From NCBI GenBank assembly GCA_009760855.2, contig WPIO01000002.1:12748001-12808000 (forward strand): a stretch of 60,000 bases of DNA. Direction: 5' to 3'. This document shows positions 12,270-21,397 of this stretch, piece after piece (within the stretch, counting starts at the first letter, position 1; every line of letters begins with the position of its first letter). The notes below the pieces were generated by a model. The model saw nothing but the letters and a program-made list of their open reading frames with translations, searched no databases and was not told where the DNA came from. Both the position numbers and the translations under genes were made by a program. Source of the DNA: Cristatella mucedo. Lineage: Eukaryota; Bryozoa; Phylactolaemata; Cristatellidae.

Positions 12270-13495
12270 TTCTTGGACTAAGATGTCTACTGGGTGGATA
12301 TTTCTTGCTAGTAAGTCAAGTATAGCAGGATTACTTGGATTCACTGGAAGTGCTTATGCAACTAATCCTAATTTCAAAACAACATACCAGATATTACAAA
12401 CCAAATTAATTGTACTCCAAGTGTTCAATTTGTTTCAAATGTTTGTATCTGATCTAAATCTAATTGTTATAAACTGTAATTTGGTTGCTAGTGGATCTAG
12501 CTACATAAACGGTAAAGAATCGCAGGTGCTTAGGAGTTTTGCCTACAATTTCTATCCTGGGGAACAGATGGTCTACGAACCGTACACTATTGAGTATCAC
12601 AATATTTAAGCTGATTCATATTCTGATATAATAACTATTGTTACAGACCAAATCTTAAAAGTCATAGACTTTGGAGTATGAGTGGTAATATTAAAATTGG
12701 ATTACGAAGAGCAGAATTTGTTTATAACAAACAAAGTTGTCTTGAATGTTGTTGCAAATGTGTGTGATTTGATTTGGTATAAAAGATCTACGACTGATCC
12801 TAGTGGTATTTAAATTAGAGTTTCTCCAGGGCATTAGGATAATTCAAAAGTTGTATCTACCTTGAACTCGTTATTGAAAGCTAAAAGTGTGTTATTAGCT
12901 TGTGATTATAGAGGATATGACGATTTATATGAAACAGTTACAACAAATGATCGCGGAATTAGATTCAATGTAAAGACATATGATAAGATAACAGTGCGAG
13001 TAGGGGGATGATTATGTTTTTTCTCCAAGGCAGTAGTGCATTTGATTCTATAAAATCAATTGGCTATAATCTAGGATTTAATACTAATGAACAATGATCA
13101 TTTAACCCAAGCATGGTAGATGGAACTCCTTGTGAATCTTTACAAAAAGCTATGCTATTTTCTGGTACTTACAAGGCACGGTATAAAATGATGTTACCAG
13201 ATAATAAGGGTGCTAAATGAATTAGTGTTGACTGCGATTTAGTTAATCCAGATATGAATTAAATATATTACATATCTGTAATTTAACCCCGTGCTGTTCA
13301 TTATACATTATAGATATAGAAGATATAAATCCTTGAGAGAAAGTTGACATTCATCTTCCTAATAGAATGTTTTACTTACAAGAGGTGATGTTGAAGCAAT
13401 AGGTACTTTTACAATTAGTCCAACAGACCAAAATAGAAATCCAGTTAATATTTTTTCTGATGTCTTAGTCACCATAGAAATTTCTAAGTAATATA
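12270..13495 (+). pseudogene. Minor capsid (penton-like) protein remnant
   Basis: An open 108-codon piece (12283-12609) contains VINCNLVASGSSYINGK and FYPGEQMVYEPYTI. This matches a jelly-roll signature (NCD-SYVNGK-SPVLYSF-PG) that I associate with Polinton and adintovirus minor capsid proteins. After a stop come IITIVTDQILKVIDFG, matching the usual '.W.TDQ...LDLRG' strand, and further broken fragments, including ISVDCDLVNPDMN near 13225-13260. The 3' part from about 12700 may be a second structural gene. Single jelly-roll pentons close the vertices of such capsids. Confidence 0.5.
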
Positions 13496-13497
13496 TA

Positions 13498-13850
13498 GAT
13501 GAGGAGTTATGCTAGAAAAAGACATAATAAAATAAGTGGAGAAAAATGTGGAACAGGTGTACTTGATTAAATTACTTATACAGCTAGTAGATAATGTTCA
13601 ATTTTGCCAAATGAAAAACAAGCTGAACAGGAGTATATGGTTTGGAAAAGAAAGTTAGATGATTCAATTGAATACGAGGGGCAAAATAAGAAGAAAGAGA
13701 GAAATGGTTCTACTTGACATTGAAGATATAAATCCTGGAGAGAAGATCGACCAGAAGTATATAATGAGGAAATGAAAGTTATATGAGAGAACAGAATATA
13801 AGCGGCAAAATAAGAAATTTAAATTTCAAAATAATATAGAGCAATGGGGA
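13498..13850 (+). pseudogene. Small basic virion-core-like protein, copy 1
   Basis: It starts MRSYARKRHNKISGEKCGTG, closely similar to the start of the next ORF. The frame breaks within about 30 codons, and the rest is Lys/Glu-rich. Short basic Gly-rich N-termini of this sort occur in DNA-condensing core proteins of adenovirus-like and adintovirus-like particles, but that is only a comparison of shape. Confidence 0.4.
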
Positions 13851-14420
13851 TTTATGCCAGAATCAGACATGGAAGAATAAGTGGTGGAAAATGCCATGGC
13901 TCTGGCGTTCTTGATAAATTTATGGATGGAATAAGTAATGCAGAGCCTGTTTTAGCAGGATTGCCCGGTCTTAGTATGAATATTGCTAATAAATGAACCG
14001 AGCAAGAAAAATTATTGAACTAAGGACTAAGAAAGAAAAAGTAGATCAGGTTTATGCTACGAAACGTAGAGAATTAGATGATAAACTTGAAGAAAAAAGA
14101 GCAAGAACATGAGCTAGAGAGACTTAAAAAAAAGAAGGTTATGTTCGTAAGATTAAAGAGATGCATCGTGAAATAAAACGAGTATGATAGACAAACTAAA
14201 GCTTAAGAAGAAAATGAAATAAAATTTAGTATATCTAAACCTAAAATGGAAAATTATTGCGAAACAGAGGATTACTCAGCGAAACTAAAAAAACCACCCC
14301 AAAGCTTTTAAAGAAATAGGACGGGCTATAACAAAAATCTCTTTTACCTGAACAAACTAGACCTGATGGTTACGGTGGCTACATGCAAAAAAATTGGAGC
14401 TGGGTTATATATCCAGAGTA
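13842..14420 (+). pseudogene. Small basic virion-core-like protein, copy 2
   Basis: It starts MGIYARIRHGRISGGKCHGS, then a Leu/Pro-rich part (AEPVLAGLPGLSMNIANK), a stop, and a long Lys/Arg/Glu helical stretch that is heavily interrupted. Its N-terminus pairs with that of the preceding gene (YAR.RH..ISG.KC), so the two are a tandem duplication. It is placed immediately upstream of the major capsid gene. Confidence 0.42.
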
Positions 14421-14559
14421 AAAAATAGTTTTTTGCTTTTTTTTATTTCGAGAAGAAATTGCTAGAGCTCCGATTGATACTATCCTTGAATTAAGTGACT
14501 TAAGTTTACTCGGAAATCTTATTAGAAATTTTCAGTATCGAGAGTTTTAACAAACGACT

Positions 14560-16064
14560 GGAAATGAGCTCGATACTATTTCAAATCATTTGGAACCTTT
14601 ACTGTACCAGGCGAACACAATTTGTGCTATGTCTTGACAGATTCTTATTTACGGCTAGAAGGGAAAATCCAAGTTCAGACAGTTGACAGCTTATAGCTAG
14701 GAGCTTATGCAGCCCCTGATAGAAACTTAGCAGCAGGTATTGTAAATAATGCGGGCGCGTGGAGGTTTAGTTCGATGAAAATTAGACTTGGAGCAGAAGA
14801 AATCGAAAGTCTTTCGTTATTACAAGGTCCACGAACAGTTTCAACCCTTGGAACTTCTTCCTTATCCAAATGATTACAATCAAACTGAAGGTCCTGATAC
14901 TAGATCGAAAAAAATGAGGCAAATTCATTAGATGATATGTGGACAGGAATTACAAATTATACTAGTGCTAGTGCATCTGGAGCAACTACTTTTAATAACG
15001 GGTTTTTATACCGAAGAAGACTTAGTAACAATCTAGTTGATGCCATTGGAAATTTTAATATCGCATTACCACTGTCTAGGTTATATGGTTTCTGTGCAGA
15101 TGTGAACATAATTCTATTTAGTATTCCTTTTCCTCTTGAAATGACACGAGTTGGTGGATTTGACTATGATGCTATAATGACTGGAGCATCTGGGCTAGCG
15201 GGGGGGGAGAGCGGCTGGAAATACTGACAACACAATACCGACGAGTGATGATGATCTTGCAAAAAATGTTGGCGACGACGTTTGGAAAGCATTTAAGATT
15301 AATATGACAAAAATGAGACTCAACGGTTCCATGCATCACTCCTGCTCTTAATATTGATAGAAGTCTAGCAGAAGTATCTAGTGAACGTGGAAAAACTAAA
15401 ACTGAACTATAGAGTTAGATGTTATGAGAATATGACTCTGACTAACACTAATCAAGGTTTGAAATGTACTAGAAGGTTTTTAGTTCAGAATACTATTGAT
15501 ACAGTTAGATGGTTATTTGTACCTGCCAAAAAGTATTACAAATACAATGATTACACTAGCAACCCTTGTACGAATAGCCGCTATAATATGAAGAACGTTG
15601 TTGTACTTGCAAACGGTTCAACTCAATACCTAAGTATCGCTAGAAGTAGTTATCCTAAAATAAATAAAATAAGATAAAAAATGCTCAACTGAGTGTCTAG
15701 ATTTCACTAAATTTAGAAAAGACTCCTGGCCTTAATGAAGTCACAAAGCCTCTAGGAGTAACTTATCCTGAATGAATAACTTGGTATCCAATTCATCGAA
15801 GCGACTTGCAATACCATGATCAACCTATAAGAAATACTGCAAGACTTGATGTGAGCATAAAGTTCAATGAGATTATTTCCCCAGCGGCCGCTGCTGTTGC
15901 TACAGGTCCTAATAATAATAATCCTTCTGATGCTGTTGTTCCAGCGACATAGATTATTGCACATTATTTAGCGATTTGTGAGAACACAGCCAAACTGACT
16001 TTTAATGGATGTGGATTTCAATTTACGCATAAAAGCATCGTGTGTAGACGATAATATTGATACT
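14560..16064 (+). pseudogene. Major capsid protein (double jelly-roll) of the Polinton
   Basis: Fragments in order match the Polinton/adintovirus MCP: LTDSYLRLEGKIQ and NNAGAWRFSSMKIRLGAEEI (14630-14800), then an open piece at 14937-15227 with NGFLYRRRLS, LPLSRLYGFCADVNIILF and MTRVGGFDYDAIM. A second open piece at 15381-15677 has FLVQNTIDTVRWLFVPAKK, and a C-terminal part runs to about 16030. The protein would form trimers that build an icosahedral shell. Stops or frameshifts occur near 14700, 14870, 15227 and 15677, so it is dead. The 3' end is cut by a LINE fragment whose target duplication (GATACT) starts at 16059. Among the capsid calls this is the most certain. Confidence 0.78.
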
Positions 16065-16065
16065 A

Positions 16066-16340
16066 GGACTATACTTAGGACAGCATTTAGCGGGTCCCTG
16101 TGATTCGTCCTTGATGTGCTTATGCGTGCTGACACTGTGCATGCTGCCACTAACCACATTCGCATGCTGACGCTGTGCACGTCACCCCTAACCATATTAT
16201 TCATTTTGCTTGTTTTTCAAGCATGATTTTACTTACCATTCAATTGCATTTCACTTTGCAGCAAATATAAAGCGCCTACAGAGAGATTAAGTTCTCTGAG
16301 GGCGCTTTATCAAGTGATTTATTGTTATTATTATTATTAT
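16066..16340 (+). mobile_element. LINE 3' fragment inserted in the Polinton
   Basis: It matches the 3' UTR of the family copy at 54063-55562 (read on the opposite strand), including the segment GGACAGCATTTAG and the tail hairpin AAAGCGCCTACAGAGAGATT with its complement GGGCGCTTTATC, then a (TTA)n tail. The hexamer GATACT occurs just before it (16059-16064) and directly after it (16341-16346), a likely target-site duplication. The copy is 5'-truncated and less decayed than the surrounding Polinton genes. Confidence 0.8.
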
Positions 16341-16349
16341 GATACTGAA

Positions 16350-17040
16350 TACAATTTTAACCTGAATATAAATGAAAAATTTGATTCTGTTCAAATTTCA
16401 GAAGAATGGAAAAAATATATGACTTTGAACATAGGTGGATCTGAAGTTTATTCAGTGCTTGGTCATGATAGGGTAATTGGCGATCAAAGTGTAATAGATA
16501 TTGAGAAAATGGCAATACTAAAACAAAAAAATATATAATGCTAATAACAATGGATTAAAGTTTCCACCAATGCTATTTGGCAAAGTCTTTGAACCTATTG
16601 TTACTAAGTTTTTAAAAATGAAACTCGGAGTAAAACTTGAAAGCGCTAATGATTGTTTTACTAGAGATGGTGTTTATAGGTATTCTCCCGATTGTATAAT
16701 TGATAGAAATACTTTAGTCAAGATTAAGTAATTTTGGAGTAGGAACATTATGTTAGATTTTATACCTAAGCAATATCATGCACAATGTGTTACTAGGTTT
16801 ACATGTTTTAGGGTTGAGTGAATGTATTAGTTCTGAGTTTGAAATTTGTGTTCCTGGATTAAACTGTGAAGAAGTTCTACTTGATTTTATAGCTGCTAAA
16901 ATTTGTAGAATTCTAACCGCTCATGAATTAGATATGCCAATCCGTAATCCACATTTTGTATTCTTACTTAAAGATGAGAAGTACTCCAATTTCGAGTTTG
17001 ATAATGTAAGCAAATATGGCAGATCTAATAATTAATTACA
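16350..17040 (+). pseudogene. YqaJ/alkaline-exonuclease-like nuclease
   Basis: The order of motifs fits the lambda-exonuclease/YqaJ/baculovirus alk-exo fold: FGKVFEPIVTKFL (helix before the active site), then RYSPDCIIDRNTLVKIK (family: SPD.........EIK). The SPD aspartate remains, but the glutamate of the EIK motif reads lysine. QYHAQCVTRF follows, in the place of the usual Y..Q.Q.. helix. A frameshift near 16540 and another near 16770 break it; the last piece (16778-17035) is open and ends LKDEKYSNFEFDN. These nucleases digest 5' strands in recombination and genome processing. The gene lies between the capsid genes and the fibre gene. Confidence 0.55.
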
Positions 17041-17059
17041 ATATTTGTTTTTTTATTTA

Positions 17060-17207
17060 TATAATTAATTCATTTCATTTATATAGCGCCCCAAGAGAAC
17101 TTAATCTCTATTCAGGCGCTTCACATATGCCTCGGGGCTCGAGCCCACGACCTCAGTCACCTTGGTCGGGGTGAGTACCTTAACCGCTAGACCAAACCAG
17201 CTCGGCA
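17060..17207 (-). mobile_element. SINE-I (tRNA-derived), full-length copy
   Basis: On the minus strand it runs from CCGAGCTGGTTTGGTCTAGC (tRNA-like head with A box) through GGTCGTGGGCTCGAGCCCC (B box-like) to the hairpin tail AGAGATTAAGTTCTCTTGGG and an AT-rich end. The same family occurs at 27660-27810, 58858-59002, 57437-57535, 21316-21397 and, diverged, 44790-44957. It lies just 3' of the exonuclease remnant in the Polinton. Confidence 0.85.
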
Positions 17208-17298
17208 AACGTTTATTTAACATTTTTAATTTAATGTTGATATTAAATTTATTATAATATCTAATAAAATATTATTAAATTAGGAATAGAGTACGATA

Positions 17299-18290
17299 TG
17301 AAGTTTAAAATTAAAAGACGATTGATACCGGTAATACACGAAGAAGATCCTGATAGATTTGCAAGAATAGTATCGATTGTAAGAGAAGTTTTAAGCAGAT
17401 CTAAAGTTTTAAATCACAGAATGTATAGACGAATCACAAAGTAAATCTTAGTGTTTACATCGCAAAAATAAATGGTTATCTGTTATCAGATCTTGATGCA
17501 AATGGAAATAGGGTAATTAGCTTAAATTTCTCCTACGAACTCTACTGATAATTTTACAAAGAGTTATGCGGATTTTAATTTTGTGGTAACAGGAAATGGA
17601 ACAGTTGATTTCAATGGTCTTTCGGCGGTTAATCTAGGACCCGGAGTTAATCCTGGTGATGCTGTTTATGTTAGTCAGTTAAGAAATTATGTTAATAAAT
17701 CTGGAAACACAATGGCTGGAGATTTAAACATGAATGGATTTGCTATTACTTCAAGTTATTGGAATTCAAGCAAGACTACTCCGACTAGTCTTATTGATGA
17801 CTTGTGTGTTGCATACGGTGGACTAAAACAAGATGTGATGCTCAATGGAAGCCCTGCTATTAGTTCTTTAAATATGAACGGTAATCATATAATTAATGTA
17901 GCTAATCGTGTTAATCAGAGTGATTCAGCAACTAAACGATATGTAGACAGAATGACAAAAACTAACAGAAGTAATTCAAGTACCACTCAATCCTAGATCA
18001 ATGAATTCCACTATAAAAAGTTCTGATAACTATTCATGGACTAATCAGAATGCTCCATCATTAATAATGTTAAGCGTAATGGTTGTTGGTTCATCTAATT
18101 GTGTGTTGCTAAGGCCGAGTACAGATACTTCTGTTGTGTCTGTAGAAATGCGAGCAATAATACTATTTCTGCTGGAACAGATTTTAAATACTGTGCTTTC
18201 TTCAATAGAGTACCAACTGACTATCACTTCATTGATAATATAGGTAATGTAAGGGTCAATCTCTTATTTAGGTATATACTCATGTGAGTA
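17299..18290 (+). pseudogene. Fibre-like protein with phage-tail-type repeats
   Basis: It begins MKFKIKRRLIPVIHEEDPDR, then breaks, and continues with three variants of the phage tail-fibre repeat: NSTDNFTKSYADFN (about 17535-17580), DLNMNGFAITS within the open frame 17583-17996 (with the start GNTMAGDLNMNGF, family 'GTMSGDLNMNG.I'), and NMNGNHIINVANRVNQSDSA followed by TKRYVD. The part after 18000 is interrupted and hydrophobic/Ser-rich and may be a distal head domain. Trimeric fibres of this sort bind surfaces in phages; here a virion spike is inferred. The paralogous gene on the other strand is at 8900-9906. Confidence 0.62.
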
Positions 18291-18374
18291 ATATAAATGA
18301 AACAATAAAACAAAAATTTCTTTTAATTGTGTAGCTTCAGGCTTACCTTTTACAAATAGTAACATTTTTGAAAT

Positions 18375-18690
18375 AACACAAATAGTCTCATGATCAGAGC
18401 AATTATACAGACAGTATATTTATGAACACATTTTTTAAAGTGTTTTCTTGCAAGGCAGTATAGCTTACAAGGTTTCTCCTTAGAATACTGATTAGTAGTA
18501 TAATGACAATCGGCGCATATTATTATTTTTTTGTGGCGAAGGATTCCGAAGTCAAGCTCTGTTTCAGTGCTATCTAGATTTCAGATGGCGCAGCAGTCCT
18601 CATATTTTAATTTTGGTCTTCGAATATTTTTTTTACAAGAAGGATGATCTGACTCAAGATATTCAAGTTCTGATAAAGTCTTAAAACAGA
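18375..18690 (-). pseudogene. Cys-rich (zinc-binding-like) small protein
   Basis: On the minus strand a nearly open frame with one stop reads CFKTLSELEYLESDHPSCKK, then a DCC, and after the stop IICADCHYTTNQYSKEKPCK followed by Cys residues at short intervals. The spacing of CxxC and CxxxC pairs suggests metal binding. I do not recognise the family. It lies convergent with the fibre gene and upstream of, on the opposite strand to, the integrase. Confidence 0.4.
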
Positions 18691-18709
18691 TTTTACGAAA
18701 TATTTCCAT

Positions 18710-19610
18710 TACTATAGAATGTCATTTTTTAACTCGAAAAGAGAGAAAAAGAAGAAGGAAAGTTTGATACGGATTCGGATATAAGTCAAGTATTGAAACC
18801 AAGGCTTAAAGAAATTCCTAAGGATTTCTCTGACACAATAGCACCTAATGAAAGTCGTCAAGCAGATATACTGCATACGCCAATTGATTCTGGATACAAA
18901 TATACTTGTCATTGATCAAGTGTCATTGATGGTGCAAGTAGATATAAAGACTCAAGAGCACTTAAAACCAAGTCGTCGAAAGAAGTAACACAAGCAATAA
19001 TTGACATATACTTAAAGGGTCCTGTCGAATGGCCAAAAAAGATAACAGTATATCCAGGATCAAAGCTCAAAGGAGAGTTCAAGAAGAAATTAATAGACAT
19101 GGAACACGTGTAATAAAAGAAGCTACTAGCAATAAGAGAGTTGCCTCAGTTGAAAGAATGAATTGAACAAGAGCAGAAAGAGCTTTTATTTCACAGTATG
19201 AAAAAGAATTAGAAAGTCTTAATAAAAGAGATTATGTTAGAACCAAAGAATGCAATAAGAATTTATCTAGGATTCTAGATTATCTTAATAATAACATTAC
19301 AAGCTTAACAGGACGAGAACCAGCTAAATCTATAAAAAAGAAAGAGTTAAACTAAAGAAACCAGAGTACAATAGAGAAGAAGCATGAAGAGTTATTAGAA
19401 CTTGGAACAACTGATAGATACTTACTAGAACCAGCTGAAGGTAAAGATGAAAAAAGAAGAAGGGCTACAGATCCTATACAGATCCTATATGAGTTTAAAT
19501 AAGCATATTATTAATAGAATAATGGTAATGAAAGATTGACCAGTGCGTTTTGGGTTAATGTTAAAAGATGTTTTGTTAGGGAAGACCTACAAGTTAAAAA
19601 ACAGGAGTAG
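18710..19610 (+). pseudogene. Retroviral-type integrase (DDE) of the Polinton
   Basis: Broken frames match the Polinton integrase core. RQADILHTPIDSGYKY (about 18860-18905) carries the first catalytic aspartate (QAD). GASRYKDSRALKTKSSKEV follows, then VEWPKKITVYPGSKLKGEFK, where the second aspartate (usually V-D-PG) reads tyrosine. In another frame, SVERMN (family VERFN) keeps the glutamate, and a C-terminal piece reads LDYLNNNITSLTGREPAKSI. The enzyme would insert element DNA with a 6-bp target duplication. The lost aspartate and several frame changes show it is inactive. It occupies the end opposite PolB. Confidence 0.82.
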
Positions 19611-19709
19611 TTACTTAGGGTGAACTTTCTATTATAATATCTTTTTTGTTATTATTTCATCAGACAATGCCTTTGTCATCTTTAAAATAAACTTTGAATT
19701 TGACTCTAG

Positions 19710-19912
19710 AGTTTTTTTTTAACATTTGTCAATTTCGGCAACAACTTCATCAACTGCCACCAACATTGCAGATACAGCTACAAAAGTAGAAACTACACGA
19801 GATATATTAGGAACAGATTGAATATAACTAGTAGAGATTTATACTCCTAAAGCTATGGCTATGTTTATAACTTTCAGAGTATATCTCATCTTTGTTAGAT
19901 TTTTAAGCATGA
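19710..19912 (-). pseudogene. Small hydrophobic protein remnant
   Basis: The minus strand reads MLKNLTKMRYTLKVINIAIA, a TAA stop, then ISTSYIQSVPNISRVVSTFV and a second hydrophobic run ending AEIDKC and a stop. The two hydrophobic segments suggest a membrane peptide of about 60 residues. No family is recognised. It lies between the integrase and the right inverted repeat. Confidence 0.3.
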
Positions 19913-20031
19913 TCTAACTTTAGTATTATATTGCATAAATTCTTCATATCTTTGGTTGATATAATTTTTTCTTAGACCTGTCATCACCTCCTATATGCAT
20001 TTATACTTTTCTTAGAAACGACTTTTGTTCC

Positions 20032-20260
20032 TATGCTTTAGTTTACATAGGACACTATAGATTACAAAGGTCTCAAACAGATTTGCAAATTCTTTCCTTT
20101 ATACTCTAAATAAACCAAAATATTTTCCAGAGAATGATCCAATGATGTTTATTGCTGCATTTTACACAATGGATTTTGAAATTATCGAGCAGACTTGTGA
20201 GAATAAAAAATTCGTGGCGCTAAAGGTTAAAGTACGCATCAGGAACTCGTGTCTTTGATG
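20032..20260 (-). repeat. Right terminal inverted repeat of the Polinton
   Basis: Inverted partner of 3336-3565. It begins with the inner block ATGCTTTAGTTTACATAGG and ends near GTCTTTGATG. It is followed directly by hAT C-terminal coding sequence. Confidence 0.88.
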
Positions 20261-20600
20261 GTGTCTTCTGGAAGAAATGTGCCTCCTAATTTGAGAGTTG
20301 GCTTTCAATTTATTCTCAGCGTAGCTGTATCAGTTGCCAGCTGTGAACGTTCTTTTAGCAAGCTGAAGATAATCCAATCTTATCTGATAGCATCGACGGG
20401 ATAAGACTGACCCTCCGATTTAGCCTTGTTAAACACAGAGAAAGAAACACTGGAGAATATTGACTTTCAAACGGTAATAGACCAGTTTTCGACGTTCAAG
20501 ACCAGAAATACCATCAAGTTCTGGAAAATACTGACTTTCACACCGCAGTAGACCAGTACGCGATGTTTAAGGCCAGACAATGCCCCCAAGTTAAAGGTGC
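20261..20600 (+). pseudogene. hAT transposase C-terminal dimerisation region
   Basis: One frame reads SSGRNVPPNLRVGFQF and then SVAVSVASCERSFSKLKIIQ (20314-20375), the hallmark of the hAT C-terminal dimerisation domain (family: VS.AS.ERSFS.LK.IK.YLRS). A frameshift follows, and then ENIDFQTVIDQFSTFK, the usual end of the DUF4371/ZMYM-type hAT proteins. This is the C-terminal complement of the remnant at 2490-3335. Together they indicate a hAT gene split by the Polinton. Confidence 0.8.
20450..20592 (+). repeat. Tandem duplication of the hAT 3' coding end (about 71 bp x 2)
   Basis: The stretch 20450-20520 (starting CTGGAGAATATTGACTTTCA) is repeated, diverged, at 20521-20592 (starting CTGGAAAATACTGACTTTCA). 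Each copy encodes a version of the protein tail: DFQTVIDQFSTFKTRN, then DFHTAVDQYAMFKARQ. The duplication is local and does not occur elsewhere in the window. Confidence 0.75.
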
Positions 20601-21315
20601 GATAGCTACCCTGTACCTTTACTACAGTGAAGTAAGACTTTCTGGACTCAATATGCCTGCCAGCGTGTTTTTTTGCATTTCTTCCGTGGTGGAGCTATTT
20701 TGGAGCAATTTTTGACAAGGGGAGGAGGCTTATAGCTTTGTCTCCGGGCGCCGAAAGGTCTCACTACGCCCCTGGTTAGAACTGAGAGTTGTGGGCAAAG
20801 CGCTTATGCTTAAAGATGGAAGCCGGTTACCACGTTGAGCTCCAGCCATGTGCATATTGTTGTCTTCGCTGTCTCTATGCAAAACGACCAGCTAAAACGG
20901 CATCTTTTTGCAAAGAGTGACCACCAAAGAGAGGCTGCGAGCTTCCGAGGAAGACTGAAGGGGCTGTTCTTGGCAAAACGAGCGACGAACGGCTGTAGCG
21001 GTCCTGCTGCCCACAGCCACACCCATACACCTTCAGCACCTTAGCCCCATCGTGTCCCGAGACCGCTGACTCGAGCCCACGACATCTTGCTGAAGGTCGC
21101 GTCGCAAATGTCTGTAGCTACATGCAATATTTCACCTAGTTATTCATTACTTACCTTGAGTACGTGCTTCGAAACTGTCCTAATGCACTTACAACAGTGA
21201 CGGAGGTCTTGCTGTAGCGGTTTAGAGCGCGCCAGAGCATCAGCGCACAGCGCCGCTGACCGCTCAAACCACTTGATATACCGCATGGCGGCGGCAGGAA
21301 GCGCAATTCCAGTTA
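20600..21315. other. Intergenic DNA upstream of WDR1
   Basis: No gene is seen. It holds a GC-richer remnant near 20700-20780 (GGAGGAGGCTTATAGC and GGGCGCCGAAAGG) that may be the 3' end of the hAT element. The rest shows no recognised structure. Confidence 0.4.
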
Positions 21316-21397
21316 AATATATATAATTCATTTATATAGCGCCCCAAGAGAACTTAATTTCTATTCAGGCGCTTCACAAATGCCTCGGGGCTCGAGC
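21316..21397 (-). mobile_element. SINE-I 3' fragment near the WDR1 promoter
   Basis: It contains only the SINE tail: ATAATTCATTTATATAGCGC, the hairpin half CCCCAAGAGAACTTAATTTC, and TGCCTCGGGGCTCGAG. The tRNA-like head is missing. It lies about 350 bp upstream of the CArG box. Confidence 0.75.

Larger units (their letters stand above)
3336..20260 (+). mobile_element. Decayed Polinton/Maverick (adintovirus-like) element
   Basis: An AT-rich block of about 16.9 kb, bounded by inverted repeats of about 225 bp and clearly different in composition from its flanks. Polinton hallmark genes are recognisable as broken reading frames: protein-primed PolB at the left end, a retrovirus-like DDE integrase at the right end, and a double jelly-roll major capsid protein between them. 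Additional genes are a minor capsid protein, a PLA2-like protein, fibre-like proteins, small basic proteins and a YqaJ-like exonuclease. Size, inverted repeats and gene set fit a Polinton, a self-synthesising virus-like transposon of animals. Every gene has stops or frameshifts, so the copy is inactive. I did not recognise a packaging ATPase or an adenain-type protease. A LINE tail (16066-16340) and a SINE (17060-17207) are later insertions. Confidence 0.88.

Noticed and set aside
12045-12344. A 99-codon minus-strand ORF between the PLA2-like and minor capsid remnants
   Set aside because: It overlaps the start of the minor capsid frame on the other strand, and I see no family. It could be real, but nothing supports it beyond its length.
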